A DNA stretch of 64,000 nt from contig NZ_JAMZFY010000002.1 of NCBI RefSeq assembly GCF_025457605.1, forward strand, positions 372,001-436,000, given 5' to 3'. The translations under genes were made by a program, and so were the position numbers. The notes beneath the pieces are model-generated. The model was not told the origin of the DNA. It did not search any database and saw only the letters and a program-made list of their open reading frames with translations. Position 1 is the first letter of the stretch. Each line of letters starts with the position of its first letter. This DNA comes from Haloarcula laminariae (GTDB lineage Archaea > Halobacteriota > Halobacteria > Halobacteriales > Haloarculaceae). Below are positions 25,906 through 33,708 of this stretch, in pieces.

Positions 25906-25921
25906 TACTCGGTTTGTTGTA
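25906..25921 (-). promoter_or_regulatory. Possible TrmB-type binding site
   Basis: On the minus strand this reads TACA-N7-GAGTA, one mismatch from the TACT-N7/8-GAGTA motif described for TrmB of Halobacterium, a sugar-responsive regulator of central metabolism. It lies just upstream of the outer TATA box of the gap gene, the position reported for TrmB-activated gluconeogenic genes. The match is short. Confidence 0.4.
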
Positions 25922-26026
25922 CCCGACGCACGGAACACCGCCAGCCCCATCTTTTGTCCATAAACCGATAGTTTCTTGCGGGTCGCTCCCACCAAGAGTT
26001 AATCCGTCAGGGGACAACCCCTCTGC

Positions 26027-26980
26027 ATGGACAACTCCTCGCTCCGTCGACCCGCAGAAACCGCCATCAAGCAGTGTCTGGACCTCCGACCCGGCGAGTC
26101 GTGTGCGGTCATCACCGACGACAAGCGCAAGGCCATCGGCGAAGCGCTCTATCGCGTCGCCGGCGAGATCACCGACGACGCCGTCTTCGTGCGCTACCCG
26201 CCGGGCGAGCAACACGGCGAGGAGCCCCCGCGCCCCGTGGCCGGTGCGATGCGGACCGCCGACGTGGTGTTGGCCCCGACGACGAAGAGTCTGACCCACA
26301 CCGAGGCCCGCAGCGACGCCAACGCCGCCGGCGCCCGCGTCGCGACGCTCCCGGGCATCACCGAGGGCGTCTTCCTGATGGGACTGGACGCCGACTACGA
26401 GGCCATCGAGGGCCACTGTCAGGACGTGCTCGCCCAGGTCGACGGCGCCGAGGAGATACGGGTCACGACGCCCCAGGGTACCGATATCACCTTCGGTCTC
26501 GGGGCCCGCGAGTGGCACCTGGATACGGGTATCGTCCACAACGCGGGCGAGATGTCGAACCTCCCCGCCGGCGAGGTGTTCATCGCGCCCGAGACCGCCG
26601 ACGGCACCTTCGTCGTCGACGGGACGATGCGTCCCCACGGGAAACTCGACGACAAGCTCCTCTCTTTCGAGGTCGAGGACGGCTACGTCACCGACATCTC
26701 GGACCCGGAGATACGCGAACAGGTCGAGACGGCCGCCGAGGAGGTGGGCCGGGACGCCTACAACCTCGCCGAACTGGGCATCGGGACCAACGTCGCCGTC
26801 ACGGACCTCGTCGGCTCCGTGTTGCTCGACGAGAAGGCGGGAGGGACTGTCCACATCGCTGTCGGCGACGACCACGCCATCGGCGGGGACACCCACGCGC
26901 CCATCCACCTCGACGGCATCCTGACGGAGCCGACGGTGTACGCGGACGGCGACGAAATCGAACTGCCCCGCGGCGAATAA
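26027..26980 (+). CDS. M29-like (thermophilic-type) aminopeptidase, short form
   Basis: 317 residues. It shows the C-terminal hallmarks of the family: [22 protein letters not shown] near 167-188, ELGIGTN near 248, [13 protein letters not shown] near 266 and HAPIHLDG near 288, where the conserved Glu/His residues bind metal. The N-terminal domain is shorter than in classic M29 enzymes. Relatives are annotated as leucyl aminopeptidases, but some act on non-peptide rings. AGTTAATCC about 27 bases upstream gives a leaderless start. A longer paralogue is at 52863. Confidence 0.8.
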   Translation: MDNSSLRRPAETAIKQCLDLRPGESCAVITDDKRKAIGEALYRVAGEITDDAVFVRYPPGEQHGEEPPRPVAGAMRTADVVLAPTTKSLTHTEARSDANAAGARVATLPGITEGVFLMGLDADYEAIEGHCQDVLAQVDGAEEIRVTTPQGTDITFGLGAREWHLDTGIVHNAGEMSNLPAGEVFIAPETADGTFVVDGTMRPHGKLDDKLLSFEVEDGYVTDISDPEIREQVETAAEEVGRDAYNLAELGIGTNVAVTDLVGSVLLDEKAGGTVHIAVGDDHAIGGDTHAPIHLDGILTEPTVYADGDEIELPRGE

Positions 26981-27055
26981 GCCGCCGCGGATGCCCCACC
27001 GCAGCTGAACGGCGAGCGGCCCGGGCTTTGCGTTTGCCGGCGAGGTTGCTCGCGG

Positions 27056-27466
27056 TCATCCCGGGGCGTACCTCTCGCGCCAGAGCGTGTAGCCGACCAG
27101 CAGCGCCGCGAAGACGAGCGACCCGGGGAGGAGCCCGTCGAGTGGGACCGCGTACCCGGCGTTCCAGGCGAGGACGAGGACGTGGACGACACCCAGAAAC
27201 GCCGTCGTGGCGAGGACGACCACGGGGCCGGTCTGTGGGTCCGAGGGCGGGTCCGCCGCCATGGCGGCCCGCATCACGATTACCGTTGCCAACATGACGG
27301 CCGGGAGTACGGCGACGCCGACGGCTTTCGGGACGTAGTTGTCGGGGGCGCCCGACGCCGAGAAGTGGATAGCGACCTCGGCGGGCAGCCGAGGCCAGAG
27401 GGCGACCCCGGCGGGGGCGACGAGTCCGACGGCGAGCCCGTCGGCCCGGGACCATGACGGCGACAT
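27056..27466 (-). CDS. DUF1648-type membrane protein (SdpI-like)
   Basis: 136 residues with about four hydrophobic segments. The first loop has HFSASGAPDNYVPK, the conserved HxxxxGxxDxxxxK element of DUF1648, found in SdpI-type membrane proteins. ATG 27466 is taken; upstream frame sequence is shadow. In bacteria SdpI relays and resists a toxin, but in haloarchaea the role of these short proteins is not known. Confidence 0.7.
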   Translation of the reverse strand: MSPSWSRADGLAVGLVAPAGVALWPRLPAEVAIHFSASGAPDNYVPKAVGVAVLPAVMLATVIVMRAAMAADPPSDPQTGPVVVLATTAFLGVVHVLVLAWNAGYAVPLDGLLPGSLVFAALLVGYTLWRERYAPG

Positions 27467-27578
27467 CACCGGGGGTTCTCGCGGCACGGGCAAATGGATT
27501 ACCCCGGACAGTGGGAAGGCAAACCACGCGCAGCGCCGGTGCGACGACCATTTAGGCCCGCGCTGAGAAGGGACGTAC

Positions 27579-28232
27579 ATGAGCGACGCCACACCCGGGG
27601 AGCGCATCGGGCTCCCCTGTCCGGCCTGTTCGCCGGATATCGAGACCGTCCACGAGGTACTGAAGCCCGGCGGCCACGTCACCGTGCGCTGTACGGAGTG
27701 CGACCACGTCCACAAGGAGGCGCTGCCAGACGACACCACCCTCCAGCGCGATGTCGTCGTCTCCCAGGACGGCGAGTCCTTCAAAGCGCAGGTCGACGTG
27801 CCGGAGGGCGAACAGCTGGCCGTCGGCGAGGAGTTCCTGCTGGAGACCGAGGAAGCGGTCGTCTCCGCCCGTATCACGAGCCTCGAGACCGACGAGGGGC
27901 GCACCGAGGAGGCCCCGGTCGAGGACGTCGGGACCATCTGGTCGCGCGCGGTCGGGAACGTCGCGGTCAACGTCACGATGCACCCGAAGGACGGCCGCCA
28001 CGACGAGACCGAGAGCTTCAAGCTCCAGGTCCCCGGCGACTACGAGTTCACCGTCGGCGAGACCGAGGAGTTCCGCGACGAGGAGTTCACGGTCGAGGGC
28101 ATCCACGTCCGCGACGACGCGACGGGCTACGAACACGAGAAGCTGGATTTCGACGGCGACATGGTGTTCGCCAAGGACATCAACCGCCTCTACGTCCGCG
28201 ACGAGTCCTCGACGGCCTGGTCGGCCTGGTAA
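27579..28232 (+). CDS. HVO_0476-family zinc-finger protein
   Basis: 217 residues. Two zinc knuckles, LPCPACSP near 13-18 and RCTECDHVH near 37-43, form an N-terminal ribbon. The rest is a beta-rich acidic domain (FKAQVDVPEGE, FKLQVPGDYEF, DFDGDMVFAKDIN). The family is conserved across haloarchaea, named after the Haloferax protein, and its function is unknown. A CATTTAGG box about 27 bases upstream supports ATG 27579. Confidence 0.85.
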   Translation: MSDATPGERIGLPCPACSPDIETVHEVLKPGGHVTVRCTECDHVHKEALPDDTTLQRDVVVSQDGESFKAQVDVPEGEQLAVGEEFLLETEEAVVSARITSLETDEGRTEEAPVEDVGTIWSRAVGNVAVNVTMHPKDGRHDETESFKLQVPGDYEFTVGETEEFRDEEFTVEGIHVRDDATGYEHEKLDFDGDMVFAKDINRLYVRDESSTAWSAW

Positions 28233-28298
28233 TCGACTGGTTGCGGGGTAATCGCCGTCGGGCGCGCCATTCTTATAGCTCCGGCGGGAACCCAGACC

Positions 28299-29027
28299 AT
28301 GGACCCAGCGGTGCTCCGGGGCGACATGGTCGACAGCCTGCAACACGAGAGCAAGGGCGTCGTCCAGAGCGAGTGGCTCTCGGCAGCGATGCGGTCGGTC
28401 CCGCGCGAGGCCTTTGTCGGCGAGCAGCAGGCGTATTCGGACCGCCCGTTCGAGCGACTCGGGACCCGCGTCCTCTCGCCCAGCACCGCGGCGCGACTGC
28501 TGGAGGCGCTCGCCCCGGAGGACGACGACGAGGTGCTCGTCGTCGGCGCCGGCGTGGGGTACACCGCCGCCGTGCTGGCAGAGCGGGTCGGCGCCGCCCG
28601 CGTACAGGCCGTTGACATCACCCGCCGGCTCGTCTACGACGCGCGGTCGAACCTCGCCGAGGTGGGACACGAGGCCGTTCTGGTCGACCGGCGCGACGGC
28701 GCCGAGGGGCTCCCGGAGTACGCCCCGTACGACCGGATTCTGCTGGAGGCGGCCGCCGTCGAGCCGCCCCGGGCCCTGCTCGACCAGCTGGCGACCGACG
28801 GCCGGCTCGTGATGCCGCTGGGCACGAACGAGCAGACGCTCGCTATCGTCGACGCCGACGGGCGGGCCGAGCGCCTGGGCACTGTCGCCTTCCAGCCGAT
28901 GCTCGTCGAGGGCGAACAGGCCGACACGGTCGAGCGCAACCGGACCCGCCGCGAGGACCGTGAACACGCCCAGCGCTCGGCCCAGTCCCGGGCCGGCTGG
29001 GAGCAGGACTGGATCGACTGGGACTAG
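28299..29027 (+). CDS. pcm: Protein-L-isoaspartate O-methyltransferase
   Basis: 242 residues. It repairs damaged proteins by methylating isoaspartate with SAM. The SAM-binding motif is VLVVGAGVGYTAAVLAERVG near 85, with VPREAF near 32 and DRILLEAAA near 145. The C-terminus is longer and more polar than in bacteria. TTCTTATAG upstream (28270-28278) is the probable TATA box. The stop overlaps the convergent gene at 29024 by four bases. Some family members lack activity; the key motifs here look intact. Confidence 0.88.
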   Translation: MDPAVLRGDMVDSLQHESKGVVQSEWLSAAMRSVPREAFVGEQQAYSDRPFERLGTRVLSPSTAARLLEALAPEDDDEVLVVGAGVGYTAAVLAERVGAARVQAVDITRRLVYDARSNLAEVGHEAVLVDRRDGAEGLPEYAPYDRILLEAAAVEPPRALLDQLATDGRLVMPLGTNEQTLAIVDADGRAERLGTVAFQPMLVEGEQADTVERNRTRREDREHAQRSAQSRAGWEQDWIDWD

Positions 29028-29470
29028 CCGTTTCTCACCACCAGTAGCTCCGTGTTGGACTGCTCGTCCCGGTAGTTCCCGCTGGAGGGCGGTTTCACCG
29101 AGAACGTCACCGTCCCCTCCTGCTGGTTCGGTCCCAGCGACGGGTCGACCGACAGCGCCGCCTCGCCGTCGTCGCCCGTCGTGGCCGTGGTAACGCTGTC
29201 GAGGGTCGCGGTACCGCTCTTTGCGACGACCGTCGCGTCCGCGACCGGCGACCCCTTCGGGTCGACGACGGTGACGGTCACGTCGGTGTCGCCGGGCCCG
29301 GTCACCTCGGGGTCGGGTTCGACGTCCACCTCGGTCACCTGAATCGTCCCGAGCCCCGAGATGGTGCTCATCATCACCCCGAGACAGGCGACGCCGACGA
29401 CCAGCGCGATGACCAGCCTGATGGGGAGTCCCTCTATCGCCCGTTCGTCACGCCACAGTGAGTGAGGCAT
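29024..29470 (-). CDS. Secreted/anchored protein with an Ig-like domain
   Basis: 148 residues. The N-terminus DERAIEGLPIRLVIALVVGVACLGVMM resembles the anchoring helix of haloarchaeal pilin-like or membrane-anchored proteins. After it comes a beta-sandwich domain (DTDVTVTVVDPKGSPVADATVV... DDGEAALSV), the pattern of carboxypeptidase-regulatory/Ig-like folds. It is probably exposed outside the cell. Function unknown. Confidence 0.7.
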   Translation of the reverse strand: MPHSLWRDERAIEGLPIRLVIALVVGVACLGVMMSTISGLGTIQVTEVDVEPDPEVTGPGDTDVTVTVVDPKGSPVADATVVAKSGTATLDSVTTATTGDDGEAALSVDPSLGPNQQEGTVTFSVKPPSSGNYRDEQSNTELLVVRNG

Positions 29471-29569
29471 GGGCCGGGCTGGTCGCGGGTTGGTACTTGA
29501 ACCGTCGGGCGAAGGCCCAAGGGCGATGGCGGGACCAGACGAAGGGCTACGAACGGCCCGCGCGGCGGC

Positions 29570-29935
29570 TTACAGCCCGGCGAGGGCGACGACCCCCCAC
29601 GCCAGCCCGATGGCCGCCATGGCGCCGACCAGGTTCGCGGCCGCGTTGACCCCCGCCCGCAGTCGCTCGCCCGACTCCCACAGGCGGACGGTGTCGAACG
29701 AGAACGAGGAGAACGTCGTGAACGAGCCGCAGGCGCCGGTGCCGACGAGGAGGAGGAGCTCGGTGTCGAGGCCGGCGAACGTGACCAGCCCGAGGACGAA
29801 GCTCCCGACGACGTTGACGGTGAGCGTCCCCAGCGGGAACCCCTCGACGTCGACCGCCGACCCCAGATAGTGCCGGCAGAGGGCGCCGATAGCGCCGCCG
29901 GTCCCGACGAGGTGGGCGGGGTCGATAGTCACCAT
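29570..29935 (-). CDS. crcB: Fluoride exporter CrcB/Fluc, subunit 2 of a tandem pair
   Basis: 121 residues, four helices. Fluc channels export fluoride as dimers. Family motifs are GGAIGALCRHYLG near residue 12, NVVGSFVLG near 42 and the phenylalanine-box segment GSFTTFSSFSFDT near 73. It overlaps the upstream crcB copy by seven bases (29929-29935), so the two are co-translated. Two non-identical subunits in tandem usually form an antiparallel heterodimer. Confidence 0.93.
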   Translation of the reverse strand: MVTIDPAHLVGTGGAIGALCRHYLGSAVDVEGFPLGTLTVNVVGSFVLGLVTFAGLDTELLLLVGTGACGSFTTFSSFSFDTVRLWESGERLRAGVNAAANLVGAMAAIGLAWGVVALAGL

Positions 29936-30318
29936 CGCTGCTCCCTCCGTTCGACGGCGGCGACCGCTTGGCGAGCGACGAGCACGCCGCCAAAGCCCAG
30001 CGCGTAGCTCGCGAGGACGTTCGCCACGGCCCACTCCGGGGTCAGCGCGGTCTCGACGGCGAACGTGCTGTAGGTGGTAAACGAGGAGAGGAAGCCGGTC
30101 GTCGCGGCGAGTTTGGTCTCGTCGGCCAGGACGCCGAGATGTATCGCCTCGTACAGCAGACAGCCCAGCGCGAAGCTCCCGAGGGCGTTCACGATGAGCG
30201 TCCCCTGCAGCCCGGGGACCAGCGAGCCGACGAAGTACCGGAGGTTCGAGCCGGCGAAGCCGCCGATGCCTATCAGCACGACCGTTTCGACCGTCAGCAG
30301 TGGATGTGACTCTGTCAT
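29929..30318 (-). CDS. crcB: Fluoride exporter CrcB/Fluc, subunit 1 of a tandem pair
   Basis: 129 residues. Motifs GGFAGSNLRYFVG near 20, NALGSFALG near 45 and SSFTTYSTFAVET near 79 mark Fluc. It is the first gene after a leader with the features of a fluoride riboswitch. ATG 30318 lies just beyond the 3' end of that leader. It differs clearly from the second copy, as expected for heterodimeric Fluc. Confidence 0.93.
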   Translation of the reverse strand: MTESHPLLTVETVVLIGIGGFAGSNLRYFVGSLVPGLQGTLIVNALGSFALGCLLYEAIHLGVLADETKLAATTGFLSSFTTYSTFAVETALTPEWAVANVLASYALGFGGVLVARQAVAAVERREQRW

Positions 30319-30325
30319 GGGCGGA

Positions 30326-30400
30326 TAACAGGAGTCATCAGCCGGGTCCGGCGACGGGAGCGGTCCAGGCGGTTGGGGCGGGCGGACTCCATCGCCCGTG
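30326..30400 (-). promoter_or_regulatory. Fluoride riboswitch (crcB motif)
   Basis: Read on the minus strand, the leader of crcB has the conserved blocks of the crcB RNA in order: GGGCGATGGAG (30397-30387), CGCCC (30384-30380), AACCGCC (30374-30368) and GGCTGATGACTCC (30343-30331). The expected pairings are present: GGGCG (30397-30393) with CGCCC (30384-30380), and GGAGTC (30390-30385) with GACTCC (30336-30331). A third, longer stem lies between AACCGCC and GGCTGATG. The aptamer ends within about ten bases of the crcB ATG. Fluoride binding should turn on the exporter pair. Confidence 0.88.
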
Positions 30401-30424
30401 TGGGCCCACTGTTTCGCGAGTCCG

Positions 30425-30430
30425 CGTTTA
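30425..30430 (-). promoter_or_regulatory. Probable TATA box of the crcB operon
   Basis: TAAACG on the minus strand predicts initiation near 30402, which is at the very 5' edge of the riboswitch aptamer. The agreement supports both calls. Confidence 0.45.
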
Positions 30431-30487
30431 GCCGTTCCGGAATCGAGGGGACACAGCGCTGAAGGCCCCATGGCGCGACGTTCGGAT

Positions 30488-31594
30488 ATGGACCCCGCGG
30501 AGCTTCGCGCGGCGATACCCGCACTCGACCGCTGTACGTACTGCAACACGGGCGCGAGCGGCCCCAGCCCGCGCACCGTCGTCAGGGCGGCGACGGACTT
30601 CCTGGAACACCACGCCTTCGAGGCGCCCGGCGGCGAGGGACCCTACACTGTCGCCTTCGACGCCCTCGAAGCCGCTCGCGAGGTCGCCGCCGGCCACCTC
30701 GGCGCCCGCCCCGCCGACGTGGCCTTCACCCGCTCGACGGCCGACGGCATCAACCTCGTCGCCGGTGCTATCGACTTCCAGCCCGGCGACGTGGTCGTCC
30801 GCACCGACCTCGAACACCCCGCCGGGACGCTGCCCTGGGACCGGCTGGCAGACACCCACGACATCGAGGTCCGGGTGCTGGAGACCGAGGCCGGACGCGT
30901 AGACCTGGACGAGCTGAAAGCCGCCGTCGACGGCGCCCGACTGCTTCTCACCAGTTCGCTGACCTGGAGCCACGGCACCCAGCTACCGGTCAGCGAGATG
31001 GTGGACATCGCCCACGACGCCGGGGCGCAGGTGCTCGTCGACGCCGTCCAGTCGGTCGGGCAACACCCGGTCGACGTGGGCGAGTGGGGCGCCGACTTCG
31101 TCGCGACGGCGGGTCACAAGTGGCTGCTGGGCGTGTGGGGCAGCGGCATGCTGTACGCCGACCCCGACGCCCTCGACTCGCTTCGCCAGACCCGCATCGG
31201 CTACCGCAGCGTCCAGGAGATGGGCGCCGACGACTACGCCTACCACGAGGGCGCCCGCCGCTTCGAGGTCGGCACCACGTCGCCGGCGCCCTACGTCGCG
31301 CTCGCGGAGGCCATCGAGACGATGGAATCGGTGGGGCTCGACACCGTCGAATCGCGCGTCGCGGGCCTGACCGACCGGCTGAAGGAGGGGCTCGGCGACC
31401 GGCTCTTGAGCCCCGAAGGGTACGAATCCGGGCTCGTCACCTTCGAGGCCGACGACCCCGAGGCGACCGTCGAGCGCCTGGGCGAGCAGGGTATCGTCGT
31501 CCGGTCGCTCCCCTACCCCGAGGCCGTGCGGGCGTCGATTCACGTCTTCAACACTCCCGGGGAAATCGACGCGATACTCGACGCAGTGGCGTAG
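30488..31594 (+). CDS. Class V aminotransferase-fold PLP enzyme
   Basis: 368 residues of the cysteine desulfurase / isopenicillin-epimerase fold. The PLP lysine is in TAGHKWLLGVWGSG near 210. FTRSTADGINLVA near 80 and VDAVQSVGQ near 183 are family motifs. The only Cys residues are at the N-terminus (CTYCNTG); the catalytic loop Cys of true desulfurases is absent, so sulfur transfer is unlikely. It could be a lyase or epimerase. ATG 30488 is chosen because residues before it do not fit; ATG 30470 is also possible. Confidence 0.8.
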   Translation: MDPAELRAAIPALDRCTYCNTGASGPSPRTVVRAATDFLEHHAFEAPGGEGPYTVAFDALEAAREVAAGHLGARPADVAFTRSTADGINLVAGAIDFQPGDVVVRTDLEHPAGTLPWDRLADTHDIEVRVLETEAGRVDLDELKAAVDGARLLLTSSLTWSHGTQLPVSEMVDIAHDAGAQVLVDAVQSVGQHPVDVGEWGADFVATAGHKWLLGVWGSGMLYADPDALDSLRQTRIGYRSVQEMGADDYAYHEGARRFEVGTTSPAPYVALAEAIETMESVGLDTVESRVAGLTDRLKEGLGDRLLSPEGYESGLVTFEADDPEATVERLGEQGIVVRSLPYPEAVRASIHVFNTPGEIDAILDAVA

Positions 31595-31639
31595 CCGGCG
31601 GGCCCGTAGCTTGATTGATGCGCCGGCCCTCGCGGCTGT

Positions 31640-32923
31640 ATGGACGGACCGGTCGTCACCTGCTTCCTGCGCAACGACGGCGAGATACTGCTCCTGCGCC
31701 GGAGCGACGGCGCCGGGCGCTCTCGGGGCCAGTGGGACGGGGTGGCCGGCCCAGTCGAGCGCGACGACGGCACCGAGCGCGACCCCGAGACGGCCGCACG
31801 CGCCGAAATCGCCGAGAAAACCGGCTTGGCCGACGCCGTCACGCTCGTCCGGCCGGGCGAGCCCGTCCCCGTCGAAGACGGCGAGCGACGCTTTCCGGTT
31901 CACCCGTTCCTGTTCGACTGTGACTCGCGGGCCGTCGAAGCCGACGACGGGACCGCCGAGTACGAGTGGGTCCACGCGCCCGAAATCCTGCGCCGCGAAA
32001 CGGTCCCGTGGCTGTGGGCCAGCTACGACCGCGTTCGGCCCCGGGTAGCGACCCTCGCCGACCGGACGCACGGCTCGGCGTGGCTCTCCCTGCGCGCGCT
32101 CGAAACGCTCCGCGACGAGTCGGCGCTGGCGGGGCTGAACCGAGACGGGGCGGGAGAGACGAGCGAGCGCGACGGCGACGGCTGGTCGGCGCTGGCCGAC
32201 CTCGCCCGCCGCCTGCGGGGCTCTCGCCCGTCGATGGCGGTGCTCGAAAACCGCGTGAACCGCGTGATGACCGCGGCGATAGACGAACGGACTGCCGAGG
32301 CCGTCGAGCGGGCCGGCCGCGGCGCCATCGCCCAGGCCGTCGACGCCGACAGCGAGGCCGCCCGACTGGCCGTCGACGCCGTTGGCGAGCGGGTGGCGAC
32401 GCTGTCGCGGTCGGGGACCGTCGCGGCGGCGCTCCGGGCGGCCGACCCCGAGGCCGTGCTGGTGGCCGAGTCCCGGCCCGGCGGCGAGGGCGTCGGTGTC
32501 GCCGAGTCACTGGCCGACGCGGCGGCCGTGACGCTGACCACGGACGCGGCCTTCCCGTTCGAACTCGACGAGTGGGACGCCGACACGCTGGTCGTCGGCG
32601 CGGACCGGGTGTTGCCCGACGGGCGCGTCGTCAACAAGGCGGGCACCCGCGGGGCGGCGCTGGCGGCGGCCGAGGCGGGCGTCGACTGTCTGGTCGTCGC
32701 GGCCAGCGACAAGGTCGCCGCCGACGGCGAGTACGACCTGGAGCCCCGCGACCCCGACGAACTGTACGACGGAGACGCCGACGTGACCGTGGCGAACCCG
32801 ACCTTCGACGTGACGCCGGCCGACGCGGTCGCGTCGGTCGTGACCGAGCAGGGACAGCTCTCGACGGACGAAGTGGCGGCCGTCGCGGCCGCTCACCGGG
32901 AGTGGACGGCGTGGGACCGGTAG
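31640..32923 (+). CDS. NUDIX domain fused to an eIF2B-like / ribose-1,5-bisphosphate isomerase-like domain
   Basis: 427 residues. Residues about 1-140 form a NUDIX domain (VVTCFLRNDGEILLLRRS... GQWDGVAGPVE). Its Nudix box is degenerate: the REUxEExGU core reads AEIAEKTGL, losing Arg and one metal Glu. Residues about 180-425 are an eIF2B-alpha-type domain, with GADRVLPDGRVVNKAGT near 325 and VAASDKV. Such domains occur in translation factor eIF2B, methylthioribose-phosphate isomerase and R15P isomerase. The fusion may sense or transform a nucleotide-sugar; function is not established. A leaderless start at 31640 is likely. Confidence 0.8.
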   Translation: MDGPVVTCFLRNDGEILLLRRSDGAGRSRGQWDGVAGPVERDDGTERDPETAARAEIAEKTGLADAVTLVRPGEPVPVEDGERRFPVHPFLFDCDSRAVEADDGTAEYEWVHAPEILRRETVPWLWASYDRVRPRVATLADRTHGSAWLSLRALETLRDESALAGLNRDGAGETSERDGDGWSALADLARRLRGSRPSMAVLENRVNRVMTAAIDERTAEAVERAGRGAIAQAVDADSEAARLAVDAVGERVATLSRSGTVAAALRAADPEAVLVAESRPGGEGVGVAESLADAAAVTLTTDAAFPFELDEWDADTLVVGADRVLPDGRVVNKAGTRGAALAAAEAGVDCLVVAASDKVAADGEYDLEPRDPDELYDGDADVTVANPTFDVTPADAVASVVTEQGQLSTDEVAAVAAAHREWTAWDR

Positions 32924-32970
32924 CCCCCGGCGAGGCGACAGCGACGAGCGCACCTGTCGCGCCGACGCCG

Positions 32971-33669
32971 TCAGTCCCAGCGGGCGACTGCTCGCACGGG
33001 CCCGCCGTCGCCCTCGGCGAGCGCGAGCGGGAGCGCGGTGAGTTCGAACCGCGCCGGAACGCTGTCGAGGTTCGTCAGGTTCTCCGCGATGAGCCGGCCG
33101 TTCCCGAGCAGTTCGTGGTGGGCGGGGACGCCCGCGTCGGGGTGGTCGGCGGGAATCTGCGGGTCGTTACTCGCCCCGTCGGTCGCGTGCGGGTCGTCAC
33201 TCCCGCTCGCACCGTCTGCCGGCGTCGGGTCGACGTTGAGCGCGTCGGTGGCCACGTCGTACCCCTGCTCGACGCAGTGGCGGGCCGCGTCAGGCGTGAG
33301 GTAGGGGTGGTCCAGATACTTGGGTTCGCCCCAGTGGCGGTCCCAGCCGGTCCACAGGACGACCGCACCGGCGTCGACCGTCGGCAGGTCCGCGGGCCGA
33401 ATCGGTTCGCGCGCGCCGCGGTCCCGGAGGTCCACGCGCACGGCGTCCCGGACGAACCGCGAGACGGGCAACTCGTCGAGCGTGGCGCCGTCGGGTTCGG
33501 TGTGGCTGGGCGCGTCGACGTGGGTGCCGGTGTGGCTGCCACACGAGAGCGCCGAGACGCGGTAGCCGTCGGCGGCCATCGTCGCGTGGCTGTCGATAGT
33601 GACAGCGGGGTCGCCGGGATAGACTGGCATCCCCGACTCGATAGGGTGAGAGAGGTCGGCAACGGGCAT
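32971..33669 (-). CDS. Cyclase / kynurenine-formamidase-like hydrolase
   Basis: 232 residues. Metal-dependent hydrolase of the cyclase family. The signature HTGTHVDAPSH near 46-56 provides the zinc ligands, and the start ADLSHPIESGMPVYPGDP is typical. A variable acidic loop (TPADGASGSDD...) sits at about 168-190. Related enzymes open formyl-kynurenine or other amides; the substrate here is unknown. It lies on the same strand as the MBL gene, 39 bases downstream of it. Confidence 0.85.
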   Translation of the reverse strand: MPVADLSHPIESGMPVYPGDPAVTIDSHATMAADGYRVSALSCGSHTGTHVDAPSHTEPDGATLDELPVSRFVRDAVRVDLRDRGAREPIRPADLPTVDAGAVVLWTGWDRHWGEPKYLDHPYLTPDAARHCVEQGYDVATDALNVDPTPADGASGSDDPHATDGASNDPQIPADHPDAGVPAHHELLGNGRLIAENLTNLDSVPARFELTALPLALAEGDGGPVRAVARWD

Positions 33670-33708
33670 ACGGGACGTGGCGGGGCCGGGCGGGTAGGTG
33701 TGGCGGGT

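Noticed and set aside
24779-26908. 709-residue frame spanning GAPDH and the antisense of the aminopeptidase
   Set aside because: GAPDH begins at an internal ATG with its own promoter; the upstream half is shadow sequence.
33030-33060. GAGTTCGAACCGCGCC resembling a tRNA T arm
   Set aside because: It lies inside the cyclase coding sequence and has no acceptor or anticodon stem around it.
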